A DNA stretch of 64,000 nucleotides, taken from NCBI RefSeq assembly GCF_024171995.1, contig NZ_JAMTCT010000007.1:124001-188000 (forward strand). The letters are read 5' to 3'. A program made the translations under genes and the position numbers. The notes below the pieces were generated by a model. It had not been told where the DNA came from. It did no database searches and saw nothing but the letters and a program-made list of their open reading frames with translations. Shown here piece by piece: positions 10,102 to 17,637 of this stretch; within the stretch, counting starts at the first letter, position 1, and each line of letters starts with the position of its first letter. Origin of the DNA: Promicromonospora umidemergens. Lineage in GTDB: Bacteria > Actinomycetota > Actinomycetes > Actinomycetales > Cellulomonadaceae.

Positions 10102-11406
10102 TCAGTAGCCGGTGGCCGTGGGCTCCGGGTAGTACTGGGCGTACTTGCGGCGGTAGTTCTGCGTGATCGCCTCGACGATGAGCCGGCGCCTGAGGCCGGA
10201 GTCGCGGTCGTACTTCAGCGGGTTGATCACGTCGCCGCTGGCCTTGAGGGCCTTGAGCCGGGTCTTGAGCTCTGGGTCCACGACGTACTTGGACAGCAGG
10301 CCGAACGGCACCACCGTGTAGAGCACGTCGCGGACGGCCCGCACCGGGCGGATCGGCCGGTGCAGCACCCAGTCCTCCACCAGCACGCGGGCCACGTTGG
10401 CCCCGCCCGCCGTGACGTAGTAGTTGTTCCGCCCGATCCGGGGGTTCACCTCGAAGTACACGTGCTGCCCCGTGCGCGGGTCCAGCTTGTAGTCGAAGTT
10501 CGCGAACCCCACGTAGCCGGTCGCGTCGAGGAACCGGGTGGCCGCCTCCATGGCGTCCTCGTACGCCTCCACCAGGATCGCGGCCGGGATGCCGAGCGTG
10601 CCGGGTGTGTGCTCCTCCAGGAGCACGCGGCCGGTGGCCAGGAGCGTCACCTCGCCCGTCGTGTCGCGGTAGGCGGTCAGGGACCGCATCTGCGTCTCGT
10701 CGCCCGGGATGAACTCCTGCACCAGGAACGTGCCGGGGAACTGCGCGTCGGCGAGGTTGCCCAGCACCTCGTCGAGCTCCGCGCGGGAGTCGAGGTGGTG
10801 GATCTTCGCCTTGCCGGGGAAGTCCACGTAGTACCACTCGGCGCTGTTGGAGGGCTTGCCGACCACGGGGTACTGCAGGTCCACCTCGAGGGCGGGCACG
10901 GCGGCCCGTCCGCCGTCGGCCACCAGCTTGGCGATGTCGACCGCCACCGTGCGCGGCGTCGGGATGCCGAGCTGGTCGCACACCTTCGCGAAGCCCTCCT
11001 TGCTGCTGACCTGCTCCAGCACCGGCAGCGACGGGTACGGCAGCACGTAGCCCGCCGCCTCCAGCCGCTCCCGGTTCAGGATCACGGTGCGCACGTGCCA
11101 GTCCGCGTTGGTCAGCAGGATCAGGACCTTGTCCCGGTGCTGCTGCGCGATGCCCTCGAGCGTCGAGAGGAACACGTCGACCTCGTCGAGGCCGGGCACG
11201 ACGAGGTTCTCGGCGATCGCCGAGTCCTGCATCGCACGGGTGGCGACCTTCGACAGCACCACGGAGCGGGTGCCGTACTGCTCGTGGAACGCGCGCACCA
11301 GGGCGTACATCCCGACGTCGCCGCCGATGCCCACCACCATCAGGTCCGGGACGGGAGTCTCCCCGCCGCCACCCGCCGTCCCCATGTCCGCGGGGATACC
11401 CCTCAC
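10102..11406 (-). CDS. ATP-grasp ligase, second paralogue of the D-aspartate ligase type
   Basis: Homologous over its length to the ligase at 5566. The N-terminus reads LMVVGIGGDVGMYALVRAFH, and later motifs include VVGKPSNSAEWYYVDF, FLVQEFIPGDETQMRS and YFEVNPRIGRNNYY. The GTG start overlaps the stop of gnd (GTGA, 11403-11406), so translation is probably coupled. A Met eight codons in (MGTAGGGGETPVP) is an alternative start. The two paralogues differ in the residues around the ATP lid and may activate different D-amino or other carboxylates. Involvement in cell-wall bridge synthesis is inferred from family and from the nearby racemase and FemX. Confidence 0.78.
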   Translation of the reverse strand: MRGIPADMGTAGGGGETPVPDLMVVGIGGDVGMYALVRAFHEQYGTRSVVLSKVATRAMQDSAIAENLVVPGLDEVDVFLSTLEGIAQQHRDKVLILLTNADWHVRTVILNRERLEAAGYVLPYPSLPVLEQVSSKEGFAKVCDQLGIPTPRTVAVDIAKLVADGGRAAVPALEVDLQYPVVGKPSNSAEWYYVDFPGKAKIHHLDSRAELDEVLGNLADAQFPGTFLVQEFIPGDETQMRSLTAYRDTTGEVTLLATGRVLLEEHTPGTLGIPAAILVEAYEDAMEAATRFLDATGYVGFANFDYKLDPRTGQHVYFEVNPRIGRNNYYVTAGGANVARVLVEDWVLHRPIRPVRAVRDVLYTVVPFGLLSKYVVDPELKTRLKALKASGDVINPLKYDRDSGLRRRLIVEAITQNYRRKYAQYYPEPTATGY

Positions 11407-12851
11407 GCCTCAGCCTCCGTGCGGTCTCCCGACCACTCGGTGTGGAACGTGCCCTCGCGGTCGACGCGCTTGTAGGTGTGCGCACCGAAGAAGTCACGCT
11501 GCGCCTGCACCAGGGCGGCGGGAAGCCGCTCGGCGCGGACGCCGTCGTAGTACGACAGCGACGACGAGAACGCCGGCGCGGGCACGCCGTTCTGGGCGGC
11601 GCCGGCCACGATCCGGCGCCACGCGGGCAGGCCGCTCGCGACGGCGTCGGTGAAGTACGGGTCGGCGAGCAGGAGGGGAAGATCCTGGTCGCGCTCGTAC
11701 GCCTCGGTGATCCGGTTCAGGAACCGGGCGCGGATGATGCAGCCGCCACGCCAGATGCGGGCCATGGCGCCGCGGTCGATCGCCCAGTCGTACTCCGCCG
11801 CGGCCGCCGCGATCTGGTCGAAGCCCTGCGAGTAGGCGACGACCTTCGATGCGTACAGGGCCAGGCGGACGTCCTCGATGAATGCGGCACGGGAGGCGTC
11901 GTCCTTCGAGACCTCCCACTCCTGCGCGTGCGCGGGCAGCGCCGCGCGGCCCGCCGTGCGCTGCGGCACCGAGCCGGACAGCGAGCGGGCGAACGTGGCC
12001 TCCGCGATCCCCGTGATGGGCACGCCCACGTCCAGGCCGTTCTGTACGGTCCAGCGGCCGGTGCCCTTCTGCTCGGCCTGGTCCAGCACGATGTCGACGA
12101 ACGCCTTGCCGGTCTCCGCGTCCACGTGCTGCAGCACGTCGGCGGTGATCTCGATCAGGAACGACTCCAGGTCGCCCGTGTTCCACTGCGCGAAGATCTC
12201 GCCGATCTCCGCGGCTGTCGCACCGAGCCCCTGGCGCAGCAGGTCGTACGCCTCGGCGATGAGCTGCATGTCGGCGTACTCGATGCCGTTGTGCACCATC
12301 TTGACGAAGTGCCCGGCGCCGTCGGAGCCCACGTACGTGCAGCACGGGACGCCGTCCACCTTCGCGGAGATGTCCTCGAGGATGGGGCCGAGCGACTTGT
12401 ACGACTCGGGCGTGCCGCCCGGCATGATGGACGGGCCGTTCAGCGCGCCCTCCTCGCCGCCGGAGACACCGGTGCCCACGAAGTGCAGGCCGTGCTCCTT
12501 GAGTGCGGCCTCACGCCGGATCGTGTCCGGGAAGTGGGCGTTGCCCGCGTCGACCACGATGTCGCCCTCCTCCAGGAGGGGGATCAGCTCGTCGATGACG
12601 GCGTCCGTCGGACCGCCGGCCTTGACCATGACGACCACCTTGCGCGGCCGCTCGAGCGACGCGACGAAGTCCGCCATGGACTTGGCCGGGATGAACTCAC
12701 CGTCGCTGCCGTGCTCGGTGACGAGCGACTCGGTCTTCGCGTACGAACGGTTGTGGACCGCCACCGTGTAGCCGTGACGTGCGAAGTTCCGCGCGAGGTT
12801 GCGCCCCATCACCGCCAGCCCGGTGACGCCGATCTGTGCTGTGCCTGACAC
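11403..12851 (-). CDS. gnd: 6-phosphogluconate dehydrogenase, NADP-dependent, decarboxylating
   Basis: Oxidises 6-phosphogluconate to ribulose-5-phosphate and CO2 in the pentose phosphate pathway. The Rossmann loop GLAVMG (11-16), Asn-Arg-Ser (34-36, NADP preference), SGGEEGA (130-136) and catalytic KMVHNGIEY (Lys184, Asn188, Glu191) are present. So is the long-form C-terminus HTYKRVDREGTFHTEW that reaches into the partner subunit. The 482-aa length is the long homodimeric type. GTG 12851 has AAGGAGC upstream. It is co-transcribed with the downstream ATP-grasp gene. Confidence 0.97.
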   Translation of the reverse strand: MSGTAQIGVTGLAVMGRNLARNFARHGYTVAVHNRSYAKTESLVTEHGSDGEFIPAKSMADFVASLERPRKVVVMVKAGGPTDAVIDELIPLLEEGDIVVDAGNAHFPDTIRREAALKEHGLHFVGTGVSGGEEGALNGPSIMPGGTPESYKSLGPILEDISAKVDGVPCCTYVGSDGAGHFVKMVHNGIEYADMQLIAEAYDLLRQGLGATAAEIGEIFAQWNTGDLESFLIEITADVLQHVDAETGKAFVDIVLDQAEQKGTGRWTVQNGLDVGVPITGIAEATFARSLSGSVPQRTAGRAALPAHAQEWEVSKDDASRAAFIEDVRLALYASKVVAYSQGFDQIAAAAAEYDWAIDRGAMARIWRGGCIIRARFLNRITEAYERDQDLPLLLADPYFTDAVASGLPAWRRIVAGAAQNGVPAPAFSSSLSYYDGVRAERLPAALVQAQRDFFGAHTYKRVDREGTFHTEWSGDRTEAEA

Positions 12852-13011
12852 GTTCTTGCTCCTTCTGACGTGGGAACCGGTCGGCGTACGCGCAGGGCGC
12901 GCCGACCCCCGGCCAGCCTAGTAGGGCCCGAGAACGCAAGGCGACGCAGGTCACGATCTGGCGACGGCCGCGCGCCTCCGCCGGGCGGCAGCCACGCGGA
13001 CGTACCGTGAA
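12852..13011. promoter_or_regulatory. Divergent intergenic region gnd / DUF3000
   Basis: 160 bp between divergent starts, presumably carrying promoters in both directions. Apart from the gnd Shine-Dalgarno near 12860-12866 I see no clear operator or promoter pair. Confidence 0.3.
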
Positions 13012-13683
13012 GTGGTGACCAGCGGCCCGCCCACCGGCGTCCCCGTCGACTTCGCAGCAGCCCTCGCCGACCTGCGGCGTCAGGCCTTGCGCGCCGAGGT
13101 GCGCCTGACGGAGATCCCGGCCCCGCGCCGCGTGGCTCCGTTCAGCGTGGCGCTCTCGGGCGACGTGCTGCCCGGCACTGCGCCGGGGCGAACCGACCGG
13201 GACGGCCCAGAAGACCACGACCACCTGGACGAGCCGCTCGCCACCGGCCGCTTCGTCGTCCTGCACGACCCGGCCGGCCAGGAGGCCTGGCACGGCACCT
13301 TCCGGGTCGTGACGCTGGTGCGCGCGACGCTCGAGCCCGAGATGGCTGCCGACCCGATGCTGGCCGACGTCGCCTGGTCCTGGGTGGGCGAGTGCCTCGA
13401 GAACGCCGGGCTCGTCCCCGGCACCGACACGGTGGCCGACGGCGGCACGGTCACCCGGGTCCTCTCCCAGAGCTACGGGGCGCTGCACGGCACGCCCGAC
13501 GCGGTGGACCTCGAGATCCGCGCGTCGTGGACGCCGCTCGACACCCGGCTCGGGACGCACCTGCGCGCGTGGGCGGCCCTGCTCACCCTGGCGGCGGGCG
13601 TGCCCCCGCTGCCCGAGGGCGTCGCGGCCCTCACCAGGCGGGTTACCGACCGTTCCAGGCAACGCCATACGGTAGGCCCATGA
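13012..13683 (+). CDS. DUF3000 family protein
   Basis: Actinobacterial family of unknown function that commonly precedes ribonuclease D. Recognisable stretches are GRFVVLHDPAGQEAWHGTFR, WSWVGECLENAGL and GTHLRAWAALLTLAAGVPPL. GTG 13012 and GTG 13015 are adjacent start options. The stop overlaps the rnd start as ATGA (13680-13683), so the two are translationally coupled. No membrane segments or catalytic motif are visible. Confidence 0.9.
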   Translation: MVTSGPPTGVPVDFAAALADLRRQALRAEVRLTEIPAPRRVAPFSVALSGDVLPGTAPGRTDRDGPEDHDHLDEPLATGRFVVLHDPAGQEAWHGTFRVVTLVRATLEPEMAADPMLADVAWSWVGECLENAGLVPGTDTVADGGTVTRVLSQSYGALHGTPDAVDLEIRASWTPLDTRLGTHLRAWAALLTLAAGVPPLPEGVAALTRRVTDRSRQRHTVGP

Positions 13684-14945
13684 CCACCACGGAGCGAGGA
13701 GTCCCTGCGGAGACATCGACGCCCGTGCCGGCCCCCGTCACCCCGCTGACCGAGCCCGCCGACGGGCTGCCCGACGTCGTGGCGACCGACGGTGCGTTCG
13801 CCCGCGTCGTCGAGGCGTTTGCCGCCGGCTCGGGGCCTGTCGCCGCCGACGCCGAGCGTGCCTCCGGGTACCGGTACGGCCAGGCGACGTACCTGGTCCA
13901 GGTGCGGCGCGCGGGTGCGGGCACGGCACTGATCGACCCGGTCGGCGTCCCGGACCTCTCGCCGCTGAGCGAGGCCGTCGGCGACGCCGAGTTCGTGCTG
14001 CACGCCGCCTCCCAGGATCTGCCGGGGTTCGCCGAGCACGGCCTGCGCCCCGCGCGCGTCTTCGACACCGAGCTGGCCGCCCGGCTGCTCGGCATGGAGC
14101 GGGTGGGCCTCGCCGCCGTCGTCGCCGAGGTGCTCGGCCTGGGCCTGGCGAAGGAGCACTCGGCCGTCGACTGGTCCACGCGTCCCCTGCCCGCGGACTG
14201 GCTGCGGTACGCCGCCCTCGACGTCGAGGTGCTCGTGGAGCTGCGCGACCGGCTCGCCGAACAGCTGGAGGCCGCGGGCAAGACCGAGTGGGCGGCGCAG
14301 GAGTTCGAGGCGGTGCGCACTGCCGCGCCTGCGCCGCCACGGGTCGACCCGTGGCGGCGCACGTCCGGCATGCACGTGCTGCGCAACCCGCGCCAGGTCG
14401 CCGCCGTCCGGGCGATGTGGGTCGCGCGCGACGCCAGCGCCCAGGCGCGGGACATCTCACCAGGCCGGGTCCTGCCGGACCGGGCGATCGTCGCGGCGGC
14501 CAAGGCCATGCCGAAGACCGCCGGCCAGCTCGTGGCCCTGCCGGAGTTCGCGGGCAAGGGCACCAAGCGCCGGGCCGCCTACTGGCAGAAGGCGATCGAC
14601 GACGCGCGTGCGCTGCCCGACGCCGACCTGCCCTCCGTGCGCGGCCCGCGCTCGGACGGGCCCCCGCCCCCACGCACCTGGGGCGACCGTGACGCGGTAG
14701 CGGCCCGCCGGCTGACGGCGGCGCGCGAGCTCGTGGCCACGCTGTCCGAGGAGCTGAGCGTTCCGGTGGAGAACCTCCTGCAGCCCGACGCGCTGCGCCG
14801 CCTGTGCTGGGCGCCGCCCACCCCGGCCGACGCCGCCGGGATCACCGAGTTCCTGCGCAGCCGCGGTGCCCGCGCGTGGCAGGTCAGCCTGCTCGTGGGC
14901 GGCCTGGAGCGGACGTTCGCCGACGCGGTGCCGGAACAGGTGTGA
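13680..14945 (+). CDS. rnd: Ribonuclease D (DEDDy 3'-5' exonuclease with HRDC domain)
   Basis: Processes the 3' ends of structured RNAs such as tRNA precursors. The DEDDy residues are visible: Asp57 and Glu59 in VAADAER, Asp113 in ASQDLPG, and Tyr177/Asp181 in RYAALDVEVL. An HRDC domain follows at about 220-300 (MHVLRNPRQVAAVRAMWVAR), with a second helical segment at the C-terminus. ATG 13680 gives 421 aa and overlaps the DUF3000 stop by 4 bp. The longer open frame upstream runs through DUF3000 and is not used. Confidence 0.95.
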   Translation: MTTTERGVPAETSTPVPAPVTPLTEPADGLPDVVATDGAFARVVEAFAAGSGPVAADAERASGYRYGQATYLVQVRRAGAGTALIDPVGVPDLSPLSEAVGDAEFVLHAASQDLPGFAEHGLRPARVFDTELAARLLGMERVGLAAVVAEVLGLGLAKEHSAVDWSTRPLPADWLRYAALDVEVLVELRDRLAEQLEAAGKTEWAAQEFEAVRTAAPAPPRVDPWRRTSGMHVLRNPRQVAAVRAMWVARDASAQARDISPGRVLPDRAIVAAAKAMPKTAGQLVALPEFAGKGTKRRAAYWQKAIDDARALPDADLPSVRGPRSDGPPPPRTWGDRDAVAARRLTAARELVATLSEELSVPVENLLQPDALRRLCWAPPTPADAAGITEFLRSRGARAWQVSLLVGGLERTFADAVPEQV

Positions 14946-14978
14946 GCGCGCGACGCCCACACCAGTAGAGTCGTCCCC

Positions 14979-16034
14979 ATGCCAGCCCTGTCGGAGCCCA
15001 TCACGCTCGCCGTCGACGTCGTCACCCAACCTTCGACCTGGGACCGCGAGGTCCTCGCTCTGGGCGGGCACCCGCTCCAGCTGTGGGGATGGGGCGAGGT
15101 CAAGGCTGCGGGCAACTGGCGCGCGCACCGGCTGCGGGTGACCGAGGACGGCACCACCGTCGGCCTCGCCCAGCTGCTCGTGCGGCCGCTGCCGGCCCAG
15201 TTCCGGGCGCTCTCGTACGTGCCGCGCGGCCCCGTCGTCGCGCACCACGACGGCGAGACGGCGCAGGCGGTCTTCGGCGTCGGCGACAGCGCCACCCGCA
15301 ACGCCGTGACGAACACCGTCGTCGAGTGGGCGCGCGAGAACGTGGGCGGCGTCGGCATCACCATCGAGCCGGACTGGCCCGCCGGCACCCAGCTGGACCT
15401 TGCCGGACGGCGGTACGCGCCGAACCAGATCCTGATCCCGAGCACGCTGATCCTTGACCTCACCAAGTCCGGGGTCGAGCTGCTGGCGGACATGCGCAAG
15501 TCCACGCGGTACGAGATCCGCAAGGGTGGCCGTTCGGGTCTCGACATCCGCCGGGTGACGGAGGAGAAGGAGGTGCTGCGCGTGCTCGACGTCTACAAGG
15601 AGACCGCCCAGCGCGCCGGCTTCGCCATCCACTCCGACGAGTACTACCTCGACATCCACCGCTCGCTCGGCGAGCAGTCGGTGCTCGTCGCCACCTACGT
15701 CGACGACGTGCCCGCGTGCTTCGCGTGGTGCGTCAACTCGGCCAGCACCTCGTTCCTCCTGTACGGCGGCGGCAACGACGCCGGCCGCAAGGCCACGGCC
15801 ACCGCGCCCACCTACTGGCGCACCATCGAGATCGCGCAGGAGCAGGGCCTCGTGCGGTACGACATGAACGGCCTGCTCAACGACGGCATCAGCGACTTCA
15901 AGAAGAGCTTCGCCAAGCACACCGACGAGCTGGTCGGTTCGATCGACGTCCCGTTCTCGCGCTGGTACAACACCTGGAACACCGCTCTGCCGACCGCCAA
16001 GCGCGTGGTCCGCAAGCTCCGCGGCAACGGCTGA
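14979..16034 (+). CDS. FemX/FemAB-type aminoacyltransferase
   Basis: FemABX enzymes transfer amino acids from aminoacyl-tRNA to the stem-peptide of lipid II, building the L-amino-acid part of the cell-wall bridge. This 351-aa protein has the twin GNAT-like halves, MRKSTRYEIRKGGRSGL (the basic loop of FemX proteins), and the C-terminal RYDMNGLLNDGISDFKKSFA that matches the family's conserved glycine/lysine segment. There is no inserted coiled-coil, as in the FemX/Weissella type. In a genome region with an Asp/Glu racemase and D-Asp-type ligases, it could add an L-residue (Ser, Thr or Ala) ahead of the D-acidic residue (inference). The Shine-Dalgarno is weak. Confidence 0.85.
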   Translation: MPALSEPITLAVDVVTQPSTWDREVLALGGHPLQLWGWGEVKAAGNWRAHRLRVTEDGTTVGLAQLLVRPLPAQFRALSYVPRGPVVAHHDGETAQAVFGVGDSATRNAVTNTVVEWARENVGGVGITIEPDWPAGTQLDLAGRRYAPNQILIPSTLILDLTKSGVELLADMRKSTRYEIRKGGRSGLDIRRVTEEKEVLRVLDVYKETAQRAGFAIHSDEYYLDIHRSLGEQSVLVATYVDDVPACFAWCVNSASTSFLLYGGGNDAGRKATATAPTYWRTIEIAQEQGLVRYDMNGLLNDGISDFKKSFAKHTDELVGSIDVPFSRWYNTWNTALPTAKRVVRKLRGNG

Positions 16035-16059
16035 CCGCGACAGGCACCCAGCCCCCAGC

Positions 16060-16132
16060 AGCCCGCCTCTACCCAGTGATTCGGTCCGAAAACCCGCACG
16101 TTCCGGGCCGAATCGCTGGGTAGAGGCGGGCT
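16060..16132. repeat. Inverted-repeat element 1 after femX
   Basis: Two 25-nt arms (16060-16084 and 16108-16132) pair with one G/A difference, around a 23-nt loop. The inner core is CTACCCAGTGATTCGG / CCGAATCGCTGGGTAG. It lies 25 bp after the femX stop and could terminate transcription; it shares its core with the second element 22 bp further on. Confidence 0.8.
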
Positions 16133-16154
16133 CTGTGCGTTCGCCGCGAAGGTC

Positions 16155-16218
16155 GCGCCTACCCAGCGATCTCGCCCGTGGCCCCGCCGAGTTCGGGCGG
16201 AATCGCTGGGTAGGACGC
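16155..16218. repeat. Inverted-repeat element 2, related to element 1
   Basis: Arms at 16155-16178 and 16194-16218 contain CCTACCCAGCGAT and ATCGCTGGGTAGG plus CGCCCG/CGGGCG. The core matches element 1, so this is a second diverged copy of the same palindromic unit. Together they occupy most of the 349-bp gap between femX and the thiolase gene. Confidence 0.75.
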
Positions 16219-16297
16219 TCGCCGAGCCCCCTCGCCGCGCTGGTCGAGACTCCGTTTCAGTAGGACCCGGACCCGGTCTCATCTCGTGCGTGCTTTT

Positions 16298-16314
16298 TAC
16301 CGGTACTCGCGGTA
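16298..16314. promoter_or_regulatory. Possible operator upstream of the beta-oxidation genes
   Basis: TACCGGTACTCGCGGTA has TACCG and CGGTA arms and sits about 70 bp before the thiolase start. This form and position would suit a TetR-type fatty-acid regulator, but no such regulator is in the vicinity. The remainder of the gap (16219-16297, 16315-16383) shows no other clear element. Confidence 0.25.
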
Positions 16315-16383
16315 GCGTGTATCTCGATCCAGCGGCGTCGCTCACCGGACGTCGCCGTCCCGAAAACCCCAGGAGTTCTGCTG

Positions 16384-17634
16384 ATGACCGCAGCCCCGGA
16401 AACACCGCGTGCCCGCCGCGGCGTACGCGACGTCGTCTTTGTCGACGGCGCCCGCACGCCCTTCGGCAAGGCGAAGCCCGACGGCCTCTACGCAGAGACG
16501 CGTGCCGACGACCTGATCGTGAAGGTGGTGCGCGAGCTGCTGCGGCGCCACCCCGAGCTCCCCCCGGAGCGCATCGACGAGGTCGCCATCGCCGCCACCA
16601 CCCAGCAGGGCGACCAGGGCCTCACGCTCGGCCGCACGGTCGGCATGCTCGCAGGGCTCCCCCAGTCCGTGCCTGGCTACGCCATCGACCGCATGTGCGC
16701 CGGCGCCATGACCGCCGCCACCACCACCGCAGCCGGCATCGCCATGGGCGCCGCCGACGTCGTGATCGCCGGCGGCGTCGAGCACATGGGCCGCCACCCG
16801 ATGGGCTTCGACGCCGACGTGAACCCCCGCTTCGTGGCCGAGAAGCTCGTGGACCCGCAGTCGCTCAACATGGGCGTCACGGCGGAGAACCTGCACGACA
16901 AGTTCCCGCACCTCACCAAGGAGCGCGCCGACCGGTTCGCCGTCGAGTCGCAGGCCAAGTACGCCAAGGCGCTCGCAGGAGGTGACATCGACCCCGACCT
17001 CGTCCCGGTCGCGACCCGCTCCTCCCAGCAGGGCTGGGGCCTGGCCACCGCCGACGAGCTGCCGCGCGCGGAGACCACCTTCGAGTCGATCCAGGGGCTC
17101 AAGACGCCGTTCCGCGCGGGCGGCCGGGTCACCCCCGCGACGTCCTCCCCGCTGACCGACGGCGCGACCGGTGCCATCCTCGCGGCCGGCGACGTCGTCG
17201 CCGAGCTGGGCCTGCCCGCCCGGATGCGCCTGGTCTCGTACGGCTACGCCGGCGTGCCCCCGGAGATCATGGGCTACGGCCCGGTGCCCTCCACCGACAA
17301 GGCGCTCAAGTCAGCCGGGCTGACGATCGACGCCATCGGCCTGTTCGAGCTCAACGAGGCGTTCGCGGTGCAGGTGCTCTCCTTCCTGGACCACTACGGC
17401 ATCGCCGACGACGACCCGCGCGTCAACCAGTACGGCGGCGCCCTCGCCATGGGCCACCCCCTGGCAGGCTCCGGCGTCCGCCTGATGACGCAGCTCGCCC
17501 GGCAGTTCGAGCAGCACCCCGAGGTCCGCTACGGGCTCACCGCCATGTGCGTGGGCCTGGGCCAGGGCGGCAGCGTCATCTGGGAGAACCCGCACCACGC
17601 CGACTACTCCGGCCACACGGACGAGGAGAACTGA
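16384..17634 (+). CDS. fadA: Acetyl-CoA acyltransferase (3-ketoacyl-CoA thiolase)
   Basis: Catalyses the thiolytic last step of fatty-acid beta-oxidation. Nucleophile Cys105 lies in DRMCAGAM, His358 in GHPLAGSG, and the acid/base Cys389 in CVGLGQGG. Length (416 aa) is typical. Only 3 bp separate it from the multifunctional dehydrogenase/hydratase gene, making a fadA-fadB-like operon in the order thiolase first. Confidence 0.95.
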   Translation: MTAAPETPRARRGVRDVVFVDGARTPFGKAKPDGLYAETRADDLIVKVVRELLRRHPELPPERIDEVAIAATTQQGDQGLTLGRTVGMLAGLPQSVPGYAIDRMCAGAMTAATTTAAGIAMGAADVVIAGGVEHMGRHPMGFDADVNPRFVAEKLVDPQSLNMGVTAENLHDKFPHLTKERADRFAVESQAKYAKALAGGDIDPDLVPVATRSSQQGWGLATADELPRAETTFESIQGLKTPFRAGGRVTPATSSPLTDGATGAILAAGDVVAELGLPARMRLVSYGYAGVPPEIMGYGPVPSTDKALKSAGLTIDAIGLFELNEAFAVQVLSFLDHYGIADDDPRVNQYGGALAMGHPLAGSGVRLMTQLARQFEQHPEVRYGLTAMCVGLGQGGSVIWENPHHADYSGHTDEEN

Positions 17635-17637
17635 CCA

